Shown here: in pieces, positions 31,701 to 38,473 of the stretch
Numbering within the stretch: position 1 is the first letter of the stretch
Layout: each line of letters opens with the position of its first letter
Assembly (NCBI GenBank): GCA_903920435.1
Contig: CAIXMB010000115.1
Coordinates: 1 to 42,986, forward strand
DNA from: an uncultured Actinomycetes bacterium
Lineage (GTDB): Bacteria; Actinomycetota; Actinomycetes; Actinomycetales; Microbacteriaceae
Reading direction: 5' to 3'
DNA length: 42,986 nt
Translations under genes and position numbers: made by a program
The notes under the pieces: model-generated
The model's input: only the letters and a program-made list of their open reading frames with translations
The model's database searches: none
Told to the model about the DNA's origin: nothing

Positions 31701-32849
31701 CTAGCGCAGGAGCTGCAGGATGCCAGAGGTGCTCTGGTTGGCCTGGGCCAGCATCGCGGTGCCGGCCTGCTGCAGGATGTTGGCACGCGTGTACTTGACC
31801 ATCTCCTCAGCCATGTCCGTGTCGCGGATGCGCGATCCGGCCGCCGACAGGTTCTCCTTCGAGACTGCCAGGTTGCGGATGACGCTCTCGAAGCGGTTCT
31901 GCTGTGCACCGAGGTCGGCGCGAGCGGTCGACACCGACGAGATGCGCGCGTCGATCGCCGTGATGGCGGCAGCCGACGTGGTCGCGTTGGTGAAGTTGAG
32001 CACGCCGCCGGCGACAGCGGAGCTGGCACCGAATCCGGTACCGGCCGATGCGTCGGTGCCTGCGGTGGCGCCACCGACGACCGCGCCGCCGGTGAGCGAG
32101 CTCACGACGAGCTGGTTGTTCTGGTTCACCGTGGCGTTGAGCTTCGACTTGAAGCCGGTGTCGTTGTTGAGGGCGTTCGCGACGTCCTGCACCGTCTTGT
32201 AGGTGCCGGCCGCACCGAGCGTGACGCTCAGCGTGGTGTCGGTGGTGCCCTCGGTGACCGTGAACTGCTGGGCACCGGTGACCGCGGTCGGGGTGACCAC
32301 GTCGAACTTCGCGCCAGCGCCGCCCGTGGTGAGGCCGGTGGCCAGACCCGCGATGTTGGTGAGGTTGACCGCGATGCGGCTCGCCGCGTCGCCGTTGGCG
32401 CCCACCTGGAAGCTCAGGGTCGAGGCCGAGCCGTCGAGCAGCTTGGTGCCGTTGAAGTCCGTTCCGGCGGCGATGCGACCGAGCTCGGTCGTGAGCGCGG
32501 ACACCTCAGTGGTGATCGCGGCGCGCGAGGTCGAGTTGTTCGAGTCGTTACCGGCCTGGACAGCGAGGTCACGCATGCGCTGCAGGATCGTGTGGACCTC
32601 GGAGAGCGAGCCTTCAGCGGTCTGGATGACCGAGATGCCGTCCTGCGCGTTGCGGGAGGCGACCGTGAGGCCACCGACCTGCGACTTGAGGCCCTCAGAG
32701 ATCGCGAGGCCTGCCGCGTCATCCGCTGCGCGGTTGATGCGAAGACCGCTGGAGAGCTTCTCCAGCGACTTGGACAGGTCGTTCTGCGTGTTCGTGAGGT
32801 TGCGGTACGAGTTGTTCGCCGCGATGTTGGTGTTGATTGACATACCCAT
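31701..32849 (-). CDS. fliC: Flagellin
   Basis: 382-residue filament subunit. The D0/D1 ends are strongly conserved: INTNIAANNSYRNLTNTQN and LSSGLRINRAADDAAGLAIS at the N-terminus, and AGSRIRDTDMAEEMVKYTR with ANILQQAGTAMLAQANQ at the C-terminus. The middle (about 150-290) is a variable D2/D3-type domain rich in Ala/Thr/Gly. ATG at 32849 has GGAGG eight bases upstream; an ATG two codons later (MSINTN) is the alternative. Regulated by a sigma-28-like promoter at 32911-32938 and probably by CsrA at its leader. It is the only flagellin in the window. Confidence 0.97.
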   Translation of the reverse strand: MGMSINTNIAANNSYRNLTNTQNDLSKSLEKLSSGLRINRAADDAAGLAISEGLKSQVGGLTVASRNAQDGISVIQTAEGSLSEVHTILQRMRDLAVQAGNDSNNSTSRAAITTEVSALTTELGRIAAGTDFNGTKLLDGSASTLSFQVGANGDAASRIAVNLTNIAGLATGLTTGGAGAKFDVVTPTAVTGAQQFTVTEGTTDTTLSVTLGAAGTYKTVQDVANALNNDTGFKSKLNATVNQNNQLVVSSLTGGAVVGGATAGTDASAGTGFGASSAVAGGVLNFTNATTSAAAITAIDARISSVSTARADLGAQQNRFESVIRNLAVSKENLSAAGSRIRDTDMAEEMVKYTRANILQQAGTAMLAQANQSTSGILQLLR

Positions 32850-32854
32850 GGTGA

Positions 32855-32896
32855 TTTCCTCCGTGATGTGGGCTTGTAGAACCGGTCCATCCGTGG
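32855..32896 (-). promoter_or_regulatory. Candidate CsrA-binding sites in the fliC leader
   Basis: Two GGA sites in the roughly 55-base leader. One is CACGGAGG and covers the Shine-Dalgarno sequence (GGA at 32862-32860). The other is CCACGGATGG (GGA at 32892-32890), close to the CsrA consensus ACAxGGAxG. About 30 bases separate them, so one CsrA dimer could bridge both, as shown for the Bacillus hag leader. CsrA and FliW are both encoded in the window. Confidence 0.55.
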
Positions 32897-32910
32897 TCCG
32901 GCACTGTTGA

Positions 32911-32938
32911 CATTCGGTTGTTGCTGGAGTGACGTTAG
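32911..32938 (-). promoter_or_regulatory. Sigma-28-like promoter of fliC (CTAA-N16-ACCGAATG)
   Basis: On the minus strand CTAA (32938-32935), 16 bases, ACCGAATG (32918-32911). The spacing matches the sister elements. It lies just after the sigma-factor stop codon and predicts a flagellin leader of about 55 bases. Confidence 0.8.
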
Positions 32939-32958
32939 TTAAGTTCCCGAAAGGGGGG

Positions 32959-33780
32959 TCAGGAGACGGCTGACTCCGCCCAGCCCGTGTCGACGAGGCC
33001 GTCGACCATGCCGGCCTTGGCGTATTCGGCGACGCGAGCGAGGTACGCGGCCCGGCGAACGGGGGCGATCCGGGATTCGGCGGCCGCCTGCGCGGCGCGC
33101 TCGTCCTCCGAGTAGTGGGTGGTGAGGCCGTCGCGGATGAGGCGCACGGCTTCCGCCCGCTTCTGCGAGACGGCGGAGTGGGTGAATCCGAGCTCCTCAG
33201 CGATCTCCTTCACCGTGCGCTCCTCGAAGTAGATCTGCTCGATGATGTAGCGCATGTCGTCGGGGAGGGCCGCAACCGACGAGCGCACGAACACCGTGCG
33301 CTCCTGCGTGATGACCGTCTCCTCGGGGGTGGAGTTGTCGGCGATGAGCAGGTCGGTGTTGATCTCGTCGAGGGTGCTCACGGTGCGGGAGGCATCGGTG
33401 AGGGCATCCGTGGCGGTCTGCCTGTCCACGCCGAGGGTGGAGGCGATCTCGTCGACGCTGGGCGCGCGGCCGAGGGAGGCGGTGAGGGTCTCCTGCACCG
33501 CGAGGGTCTCACGGATGCGGCGGCGCGCGCTGCGCGTCGCCCAGTCGTCGGTGCGCATGGTGTCGGCGAACGAGCCGATGATGCGGCGGCGGGCGAAGGC
33601 GCCGAAGGGAACGCCGAGGGACGGGTCGAAGGCGTCGGCGGAGGTCACGAGCGCGAGGGCGCCGGCAGCTGCCAGGTCGTCGCGCGAGAGATGGGTCGCG
33701 CGTGCGCACAGGTCGCGCACGAGATAGCCCACCAATGGCAGGTTCTCAACGACGAGCGCGTTGCGTTGTTCTCGATTCAC
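32959..33780 (-). CDS. FliA/WhiG-like flagellar sigma factor
   Basis: 273-residue sigma-70 family protein. Region 2 is visible (LPLVGYLVRDLCARATHLSRDDLAAAG, FDPSLGVPFGAFARRRIIGSFAD), then region 3 (RRRIRETLAVQETLTASLGRAPSVDEIASTLGV pattern) and region 4 with RTVKEIAEELGFTHSAVSQK. This is the layout of sigma-28/WhiG. About 50 residues continue after region 4, more than usual. GTG at 33780 is preferred because GGGGAG lies six bases upstream; GTG at 33801 has none. It sits between fliC and the divergent flgN operon, and the CTAA-N16-RCCGA elements are its probable targets. No FlgM anti-sigma gene is visible. Its own promoter shows no such element. Confidence 0.9.
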   Translation of the reverse strand: MNREQRNALVVENLPLVGYLVRDLCARATHLSRDDLAAAGALALVTSADAFDPSLGVPFGAFARRRIIGSFADTMRTDDWATRSARRRIRETLAVQETLTASLGRAPSVDEIASTLGVDRQTATDALTDASRTVSTLDEINTDLLIADNSTPEETVITQERTVFVRSSVAALPDDMRYIIEQIYFEERTVKEIAEELGFTHSAVSQKRAEAVRLIRDGLTTHYSEDERAAQAAAESRIAPVRRAAYLARVAEYAKAGMVDGLVDTGWAESAVS

Positions 33781-33857
33781 CGAGTGCTCCCCAGAAGTCA
33801 CCGATTTACTGCGGGTACGGCCCCGAGGGGTCGCTTGTACATTCGTCGGGATACCGG

Positions 33858-33927
33858 GGTGAGGCAGTGGGTAGTGGGTAAGCCCTCACCGGTGACAATT
33901 CACAAGTATGGGGGGTAACCACCCCCC
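33858..33927. promoter_or_regulatory. Two inverted repeats in the divergent sigma-flgN region
   Basis: The gap 33781-34076 contains GGTGAGG...CCTCACC (33858-33864 with 33884-33890, 19-base loop) and GGGGGG-TAACCA-CCCCCC (33910-33927). Another C6 run follows at 33933-33938. They lie 78 bases or more upstream of the sigma-factor start and upstream of the flgN promoter. They may be operators for a regulator of the sigma gene. Apart from these and the flgN promoter I see nothing else in this gap. Confidence 0.4.
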
Positions 33928-33998
33928 AGACACCCCCCACAACGGGTGCGCGTGTCGCCAGAAACGTGTTCGGAGTAGCGTGATATATGAATTCGTCG

Positions 33999-34026
33999 CT
34001 AACGGGGGACGCTGGGCTGCCGACAG
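33999..34026 (+). promoter_or_regulatory. Sigma-28-like promoter of flgN-flgK-flgL-fliW (CTAA-N16-GCCGACAG)
   Basis: On the plus strand CTAA (33999-34002), 16 bases, GCCGACAG (34019-34026). It is the only one of the five elements on this strand, and it points into the plus-strand flagellar operon. It predicts a leader of about 45 bases. Confidence 0.85.
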
Positions 34027-34076
34027 TTCTCTGTATGCCCACTCGAACACTCGAACCGGAAGGAGTCGTCTCAGGC

Positions 34077-34562
34077 ATGGGTGCCCATGAACTGTCCGCT
34101 CTCCTGTGGCGCGAGCGCGAGATGCTCGAGCTGCTCATGTTCAAGCTCGAGGAGGAGCAGCTGCTCCTGAGCGCGGGCCGCACCCGCTGGCTCCCCTTCG
34201 CCACGCGCGAGGTCGAGCAGGTCCTGGGGCGGCTGCGGCAGTCGGCGCTCGAGCGCTCACTCGAGGTCGCGGGAGTCGCCGCCGAGTGGGGCACGAGTGA
34301 GGATGCCACGCTCAAGGAGATCATCAGCCACGCGCCGTCCGCCGCGTGGAAGGAGACGTTCACGTCCCACCTGCAGGCACTCAACGAGCTCGCGAGCGGA
34401 ATCGCCGCACTGCGCGACAGCAACCTCCAGTTCCTGAGGGCCGCATCGCGATCGACTCAGGAGACGCTCGCCCACATCGTCACCGACAGCGGCACCTACG
34501 ACGCCACCGGCGCTGCCGACATCCCGAGTCCGCGAGCGCGACTACTGGACAACGACGCATGA
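34077..34562 (+). CDS. FlgN-like export chaperone
   Basis: 161-residue helical, Leu/Glu-rich protein directly upstream of flgK and flgL, where FlgN, the chaperone for the hook-filament junction proteins, is normally encoded. It has the FlgN-like profile: ELSALLWREREMLELLMFKLEEE at the N-terminus, a central helix bundle and a disordered C-terminus. ATG at 34077 is chosen because AGGAG lies 11 bases upstream and the promoter at 33999-34026 would place earlier in-frame starts (33987) outside the mRNA. ATG at 34035 lies at the predicted transcript start and is a less likely choice. Confidence 0.8.
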   Translation: MGAHELSALLWREREMLELLMFKLEEEQLLLSAGRTRWLPFATREVEQVLGRLRQSALERSLEVAGVAAEWGTSEDATLKEIISHAPSAAWKETFTSHLQALNELASGIAALRDSNLQFLRAASRSTQETLAHIVTDSGTYDATGAADIPSPRARLLDNDA

Positions 34563-34584
34563 GCGGCGTTATTGGGGGCGCGGC

Positions 34585-36006
34585 GTGAGTACATTCGGTG
34601 GGCTCTCAACCGCGTACACGGGCCTCGCCGCAGCACGGGCCGGCATCGACACGATCGGCCAGAACATGGCCAACGTCAACACCGAGGGCTACACGCGCCA
34701 GCGCGTCTCGCAGTCGTCGAACGGCTCCCTCGCCGGCATCGGCCCCCTCGACACCCTCTTCCGCGGCGGCACCGGAGTCACCGTCGACATGATCCAGCGC
34801 CTCGGGGATGCCCTGCTCGAGAGCCGGGTGCGGGGCGCATCGGCGTCCAGCGGCTACGCCTCGATGACCTCGACCGTGCAGAACGCCCTCGAGACCGCGC
34901 TCAACGAGCCCGGGGACAACGGCATCGCCGCGAGCCTGGCGAGCTTCTGGTCGTCGTGGCAGAACATGTCGCGCCACCCCGGCGACCCCTCGGCAGCGGG
35001 AGTCGTGATCGAGGCGGCGAGCTCGCTCTCCGCTCGCATCGCGCAGGGCTACCAGGACGCCGTCGACACCTACTCCGCCACCCGCAGCCAGGCCGAGGGC
35101 ATGGTCGTGCAGGTCAACGCGATCGCTACGCAGGTCGCGGCACTGAACGACCAGATCCGCCAGGCGACCGCCGCGGGCCAGTCGCCCAACGAGATGCTCG
35201 ACAAGCGCGCGCAGCTCACGACGACGCTCGCCAACCTCACCGGCGCGACCGTCGTGGACCGCGCAGACGGTGCCGCCGACGTGCTCGTGGGCGGCAACCC
35301 GCTCGTGACCGGCGCCAAGACCCACACTCTCGTACTCACGGGTGCCGCGAACCTCAAGGACGCGAACACCGTGCCCGTGCAGCTCGAGTGGTCGAACCAC
35401 CCGGGAACCTCCGCCGCGCTCTCCGGCGGCGCACTCGCCGCGGCCGTGGGCGCCCTCGCCCCGGGCACGGCGAACTCGGGGGGCAGCATCGTCTCGGCGG
35501 CCGAGAACTACAGCGCCCTCGCCACCCAGCTCGCCACCCAGGTGAACGCCATCCACTCCACGGGCGCGACCACCGCGGGCACGACCGGCCTCAACTTCTT
35601 CTCGTTCGCCGCGGGCAAGCCCGCTGCGCTCGGCCTCACGATCATCCCCACCGACGCGAGCGGCATCGCCGCGGGCACCCCCGGCAAGGGCGGCCTCGAC
35701 GGCAGCATGGCCGACGCGATCGCGGCGCTTGGAACCTCGAGCACCGGCCCGGATGTCACGTGGTCGAACTTCGTCGTGCGCGTCGGGATCGCCACCGCCA
35801 AGGCCACCGACCAGGCGTCGACCGCGTCGAAGGCCGCCGATTCGGCGAGCGCCAAGCTGCTGTCGGAGACGAGCGTGGACATGGACGAGGAAACCACGAA
35901 CCTGATCACCTACCAGCACGCGTACCAGGGCGCTGCGAGAGTGATGACGGCCATCGACGAGATGCTCGACACCCTCATCAACCGCACCGGCCTCGTGGGG
36001 AGATAA
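34585..36006 (+). CDS. flgK: Hook-filament junction protein FlgK (HAP1)
   Basis: 473-residue junction protein. The N-terminal domain (FGGLSTAYTGLAAARAGIDT, then GQNMANVNTEGYTRQRV) and C-terminal domain (VDMDEETTNLITYQHAYQGA, then ARVMTAIDEMLDTLINRTG) are diagnostic. The middle is typical variable HAP1 sequence. GTG start at 34585, 22 bases after flgN. Length is within the normal range. Confidence 0.96.
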   Translation: MSTFGGLSTAYTGLAAARAGIDTIGQNMANVNTEGYTRQRVSQSSNGSLAGIGPLDTLFRGGTGVTVDMIQRLGDALLESRVRGASASSGYASMTSTVQNALETALNEPGDNGIAASLASFWSSWQNMSRHPGDPSAAGVVIEAASSLSARIAQGYQDAVDTYSATRSQAEGMVVQVNAIATQVAALNDQIRQATAAGQSPNEMLDKRAQLTTTLANLTGATVVDRADGAADVLVGGNPLVTGAKTHTLVLTGAANLKDANTVPVQLEWSNHPGTSAALSGGALAAAVGALAPGTANSGGSIVSAAENYSALATQLATQVNAIHSTGATTAGTTGLNFFSFAAGKPAALGLTIIPTDASGIAAGTPGKGGLDGSMADAIAALGTSSTGPDVTWSNFVVRVGIATAKATDQASTASKAADSASAKLLSETSVDMDEETTNLITYQHAYQGAARVMTAIDEMLDTLINRTGLVGR

Positions 36007-36009
36007 CCG

Positions 36010-36894
36010 ATGGTCCAGAGGATCACCAGCCAGATGCTGCTGCAGTCGTCGCAGGCCAACCTGCAGACGTCGATGGCCCAGCTCGCGAAGCTCCAGGCCC
36101 AGGCGAGCTCGCAGAAGAACATCTCGAAGCCGTCGGACGACCCCGCGGGCGCTGGCGAGTCGATGCGCATCCGTGCCGACCAGCGCGCCCTCACCCAGTA
36201 CGGCACGAACATCACCGACGGGCTGGCATGGCTCTCGACCGCCGACGACGCGCTCTCGCAGGCGACGGACACCATGCAGGCCGTGCGCGACCTCGTCGTG
36301 CAGGGCGCGAACTCCGGCGTGCTGAGCGCCTCCACGCGCGAGGCGATCGCCACGCAGCTCGACTCCCTCAAGGCCCAGCTGCTCTCCACCGCGAACACGA
36401 AGTACGCCGGCCGGCAGATCTTCGCCGGCAACTCGGATGCCGGTGAGGCCTTCACCGCCGCCTACGCGTCGACGGCCGTACCGGGCAGCGCTGTCGAGCG
36501 CCGGGTGAGCCCCACCTCGACCGTGCGCGTCGACGTCGACGGCACCGCGGCATTCGGTGCCGGCGCCACCTCGGCCTTCGCCCTCATCGACAACATCGCC
36601 GCCGAGCTGCGAGCCGGAACCGACATCAGCTCGCGACTCACCGACGTCGACAGCGCCCTCTCGTCCATACTGGGGGAGCAGTCGCGCGTGGGCTCGCGCT
36701 ACAACCAACTCGAGACGAGCAAGGAGCTGAACATGTCACAGGCCGGCTCGTTGGAGAGCCAGAGGGCAGACGTGGAGGATGTCGACTTGAGCAAGGTGAT
36801 TCTGGAGCTGAAGTCGCAGGAGATCGCCTACCAGACCGCCCTCGCCGTGACGTCGCGCGCACTGCAGCCGACGCTCATGTCGTTCCTCTCATGA
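36010..36894 (+). CDS. flgL: Hook-filament junction protein FlgL (HAP3)
   Basis: 294-residue flagellin-like junction protein. N-terminal MVQRITSQMLLQSSQANLQ and KNISKPSDDPAGAGESMRIR, with C-terminal SRYNQLETSKELN and VDLSKVILELKSQEIAYQTA, are family features. It starts with ATG 3 bases after the flgK stop and overlaps fliW by 4 bases. Confidence 0.95.
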   Translation: MVQRITSQMLLQSSQANLQTSMAQLAKLQAQASSQKNISKPSDDPAGAGESMRIRADQRALTQYGTNITDGLAWLSTADDALSQATDTMQAVRDLVVQGANSGVLSASTREAIATQLDSLKAQLLSTANTKYAGRQIFAGNSDAGEAFTAAYASTAVPGSAVERRVSPTSTVRVDVDGTAAFGAGATSAFALIDNIAAELRAGTDISSRLTDVDSALSSILGEQSRVGSRYNQLETSKELNMSQAGSLESQRADVEDVDLSKVILELKSQEIAYQTALAVTSRALQPTLMSFLS

Positions 36895-37262
36895 GCGGCC
36901 TCGTCACGTTCATCTCGCCGCCGCCGGGGCTCTCCCCGCTGCTCGAGTTCGACCTCGAGCCCGTGGCGGAGGCCGACGGGCTGTACAGCCTGCGCTCGCT
37001 CGACGCCCCGGACATCCGGCTCTTCGTCATCGACGCGCCCGTGTACCTCCCCGACTACAACCCCGAGGTGAGCCTTCAGCAGCTCGAGTCGATCGGCGCG
37101 AGCGAGACCTCAGAGGTGCGGGTGCTCGTCGTCGCGACCCTCGACGACGACAGGCCCTCGGCGAACCTCATGGCGCCCATCCTCATGCACGCCACGAGCG
37201 GTGAGGCGACCCAGCTCATCCTCGACGGCGAGTGGCCGCTGCGCATGCCCCTCGGCGCCTGA
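36891..37262 (+). CDS. fliW: Flagellar assembly factor FliW (CsrA antagonist)
   Basis: 123-residue FliW. It binds free flagellin or CsrA; when flagellin is exported, FliW sequesters CsrA and flagellin translation resumes. Family pattern visible: FISPPPGLSPLLEFDL, LFVIDAPVYLPDYNPEV, RVLVVATLDD, ANLMAPILMH and an end with QLILDGEWPLRMPL. The ATG at 36891 overlaps flgL (ATGA). Its stop lies one base from the stop of the convergent unknown gene. Confidence 0.93.
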   Translation: MSGLVTFISPPPGLSPLLEFDLEPVAEADGLYSLRSLDAPDIRLFVIDAPVYLPDYNPEVSLQQLESIGASETSEVRVLVVATLDDDRPSANLMAPILMHATSGEATQLILDGEWPLRMPLGA

Positions 37263-37263
37263 G

Positions 37264-37659
37264 CTAGTAGCGCGTTGCGGCCTCTACCTGATCGGTCAGG
37301 TACGCCTGGAGGCGCTCCGAGAGGCACTGGTCGAGCACGTCCTCGATGTCGGCCGCGTGGCGCGCGAGCGTGGCCCTGACCGCGAGGCGCGCGACCTCCG
37401 GGGCGGCATCCGCATCCCAGGCGTTCTCCTCGCGGTAGGAGTACTCGACGTCGGCGATCGCGCTGCGCAGCGACTGGACGAGCAGGTGGATCACGTCGTG
37501 CGGCCAGGCAGCGATGTCGATGGTGCATGCCAGGGCTGATTCGAGGCACTCCTCGCAGATGCCGGAGAACCCCTCGCCCGGCGGCTCCCACTCCGACACG
37601 ACCGTGTACCAGGAGTACAGCTTGGTGGAGACATGGTCGTCGATAGCGAGTGCTTGCAT
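37264..37659 (-). CDS. Uncharacterised small protein next to fliW
   Basis: 131 residues, acidic, mostly helical, no membrane segment or signal peptide. A short Cys cluster, ICEEC followed ten residues later by a third Cys (ESALACTIDIAAW), is the only marked feature. The second half is helical and charged (ATLARHAADIEDVLDQCLSE). I do not recognise a family. It converges on fliW with a 1-base gap. The 175-base gap upstream separates it from the divergent response-regulator operon. Coding is supported by length, codon pattern and the tight boundaries. Confidence 0.6.
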   Translation of the reverse strand: MQALAIDDHVSTKLYSWYTVVSEWEPPGEGFSGICEECLESALACTIDIAAWPHDVIHLLVQSLRSAIADVEYSYREENAWDADAAPEVARLAVRATLARHAADIEDVLDQCLSERLQAYLTDQVEAATRY

Positions 37660-37834
37660 CGTAACTCCGGTCGGGTAACGCGTCGGGATACTCGAATACT
37701 CGCAGTGCCCGCACGCCCTTCCCAGTCGTCAGTTCTCATGACACCCGTTGGGGGGTCAACCGCTCGGTTTTGCGTTACCTCCCGGTGGCGTGCCATTCTC
37801 GAACCAGCATCGAGAGTCGTTGGAGGCCGTGCGC
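37660..37834. promoter_or_regulatory. Divergent promoter region of the small unknown gene and the response-regulator operon
   Basis: The 175 bases must serve both directions. Notable is a G-run element TTGGGGGGTCAACC at about 37748-37761, which resembles the GGGGGGTAACC element in the sigma-flgN gap. The plus-strand gene has GGAGG at 37822-37826. No CTAA-N16-CCGA element is present, and I cannot place a convincing housekeeping promoter. Confidence 0.35.
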
Positions 37835-38473
37835 ATGGTGATCCGCCTCGCGCACGTCGACGATCACGAGACGGTGCGGCTCGGGCTCGCCTCCCTCGTC
37901 GTCGACGAGCCCGACCTCGAGATCACGGTCGCGGGCAGCTCCGTCGACGAGATCCTCGGGATGCTCGACCAGATCGACCTCGTCGTTCTCGACATCCGGC
38001 TCTCGGACGGGTCGACCGTGGAGCACAACCTCGGCGTGCTCCAGGCGCGCGGCGCCCGCGTGCTCGCCTTCACCGCCGCCGACGACCCCGCCGAGCTGCG
38101 GGTGGCCTCGCGAGCGGGAGTGCTCGGCATCCTGCGCAAGTCGGACTCGCGCGAGGCGATCCTCGACGCGCTGCGGCGCGCGTCGGGCGGTGAGGCGATC
38201 GCGACCACCGAATGGGCGGCCGCCCTCGACTCGGATCCCGACCTCGCGTCGGCGCGACTGAGCCCCAAGGAGCAGGAGGTCCTCGCCCTGTACGCATCGG
38301 GCGAGAAGTCGACGACCGTGGCCAGCCGGGCCGGCCTGTCGTCGAGCACCGTCGCCGAGTACATCCGCAGGATCCGCTTCAAGTACGCGGCCGCGGGCCG
38401 GCCGGCCCACACCAAGATCGACCTCTACAAGCGCGCCGTCGAGGACCGGCTCCTGCCCCGGCCCGAACCGTGA
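37835..38473 (+). CDS. NarL/LuxR-type response regulator
   Basis: 212 residues. Receiver domain (1-115) with acidic pocket D9-D10, phospho-acceptor Asp53 (VVLDIRL), Thr80 and Lys102 (LRKSD). LuxR-type HTH at about 142-200 (LSPKEQEVLALYASGEKS, then SSSTVAEYIRRI). The ATG at 37835 has GGAGG eight bases upstream. It overlaps the kinase start by 4 bases (GTGA), giving a standard cognate pair. Its location beside the flagellar region makes motility genes possible targets, but nothing in the sequence proves that. Confidence 0.9.
   Translation: MVIRLAHVDDHETVRLGLASLVVDEPDLEITVAGSSVDEILGMLDQIDLVVLDIRLSDGSTVEHNLGVLQARGARVLAFTAADDPAELRVASRAGVLGILRKSDSREAILDALRRASGGEAIATTEWAAALDSDPDLASARLSPKEQEVLALYASGEKSTTVASRAGLSSSTVAEYIRRIRFKYAAAGRPAHTKIDLYKRAVEDRLLPRPEP

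Noticed and set aside
33987-34076. Upstream start for the flgN-like gene at 33987
   Set aside because: It precedes the predicted transcription start and has no ribosome-binding site; ATG 34077 has AGGAG.
33908-34090. Small plus-strand frame in the divergent region
   Set aside because: It spans the promoter element and inverted repeats, has no ribosome-binding site and no protein-like composition.
34606-36708. 700-codon minus-strand frame opposite flgK/flgL
   Set aside because: Gly/Arg/His-rich shadow; both plus-strand genes have clear family ends.
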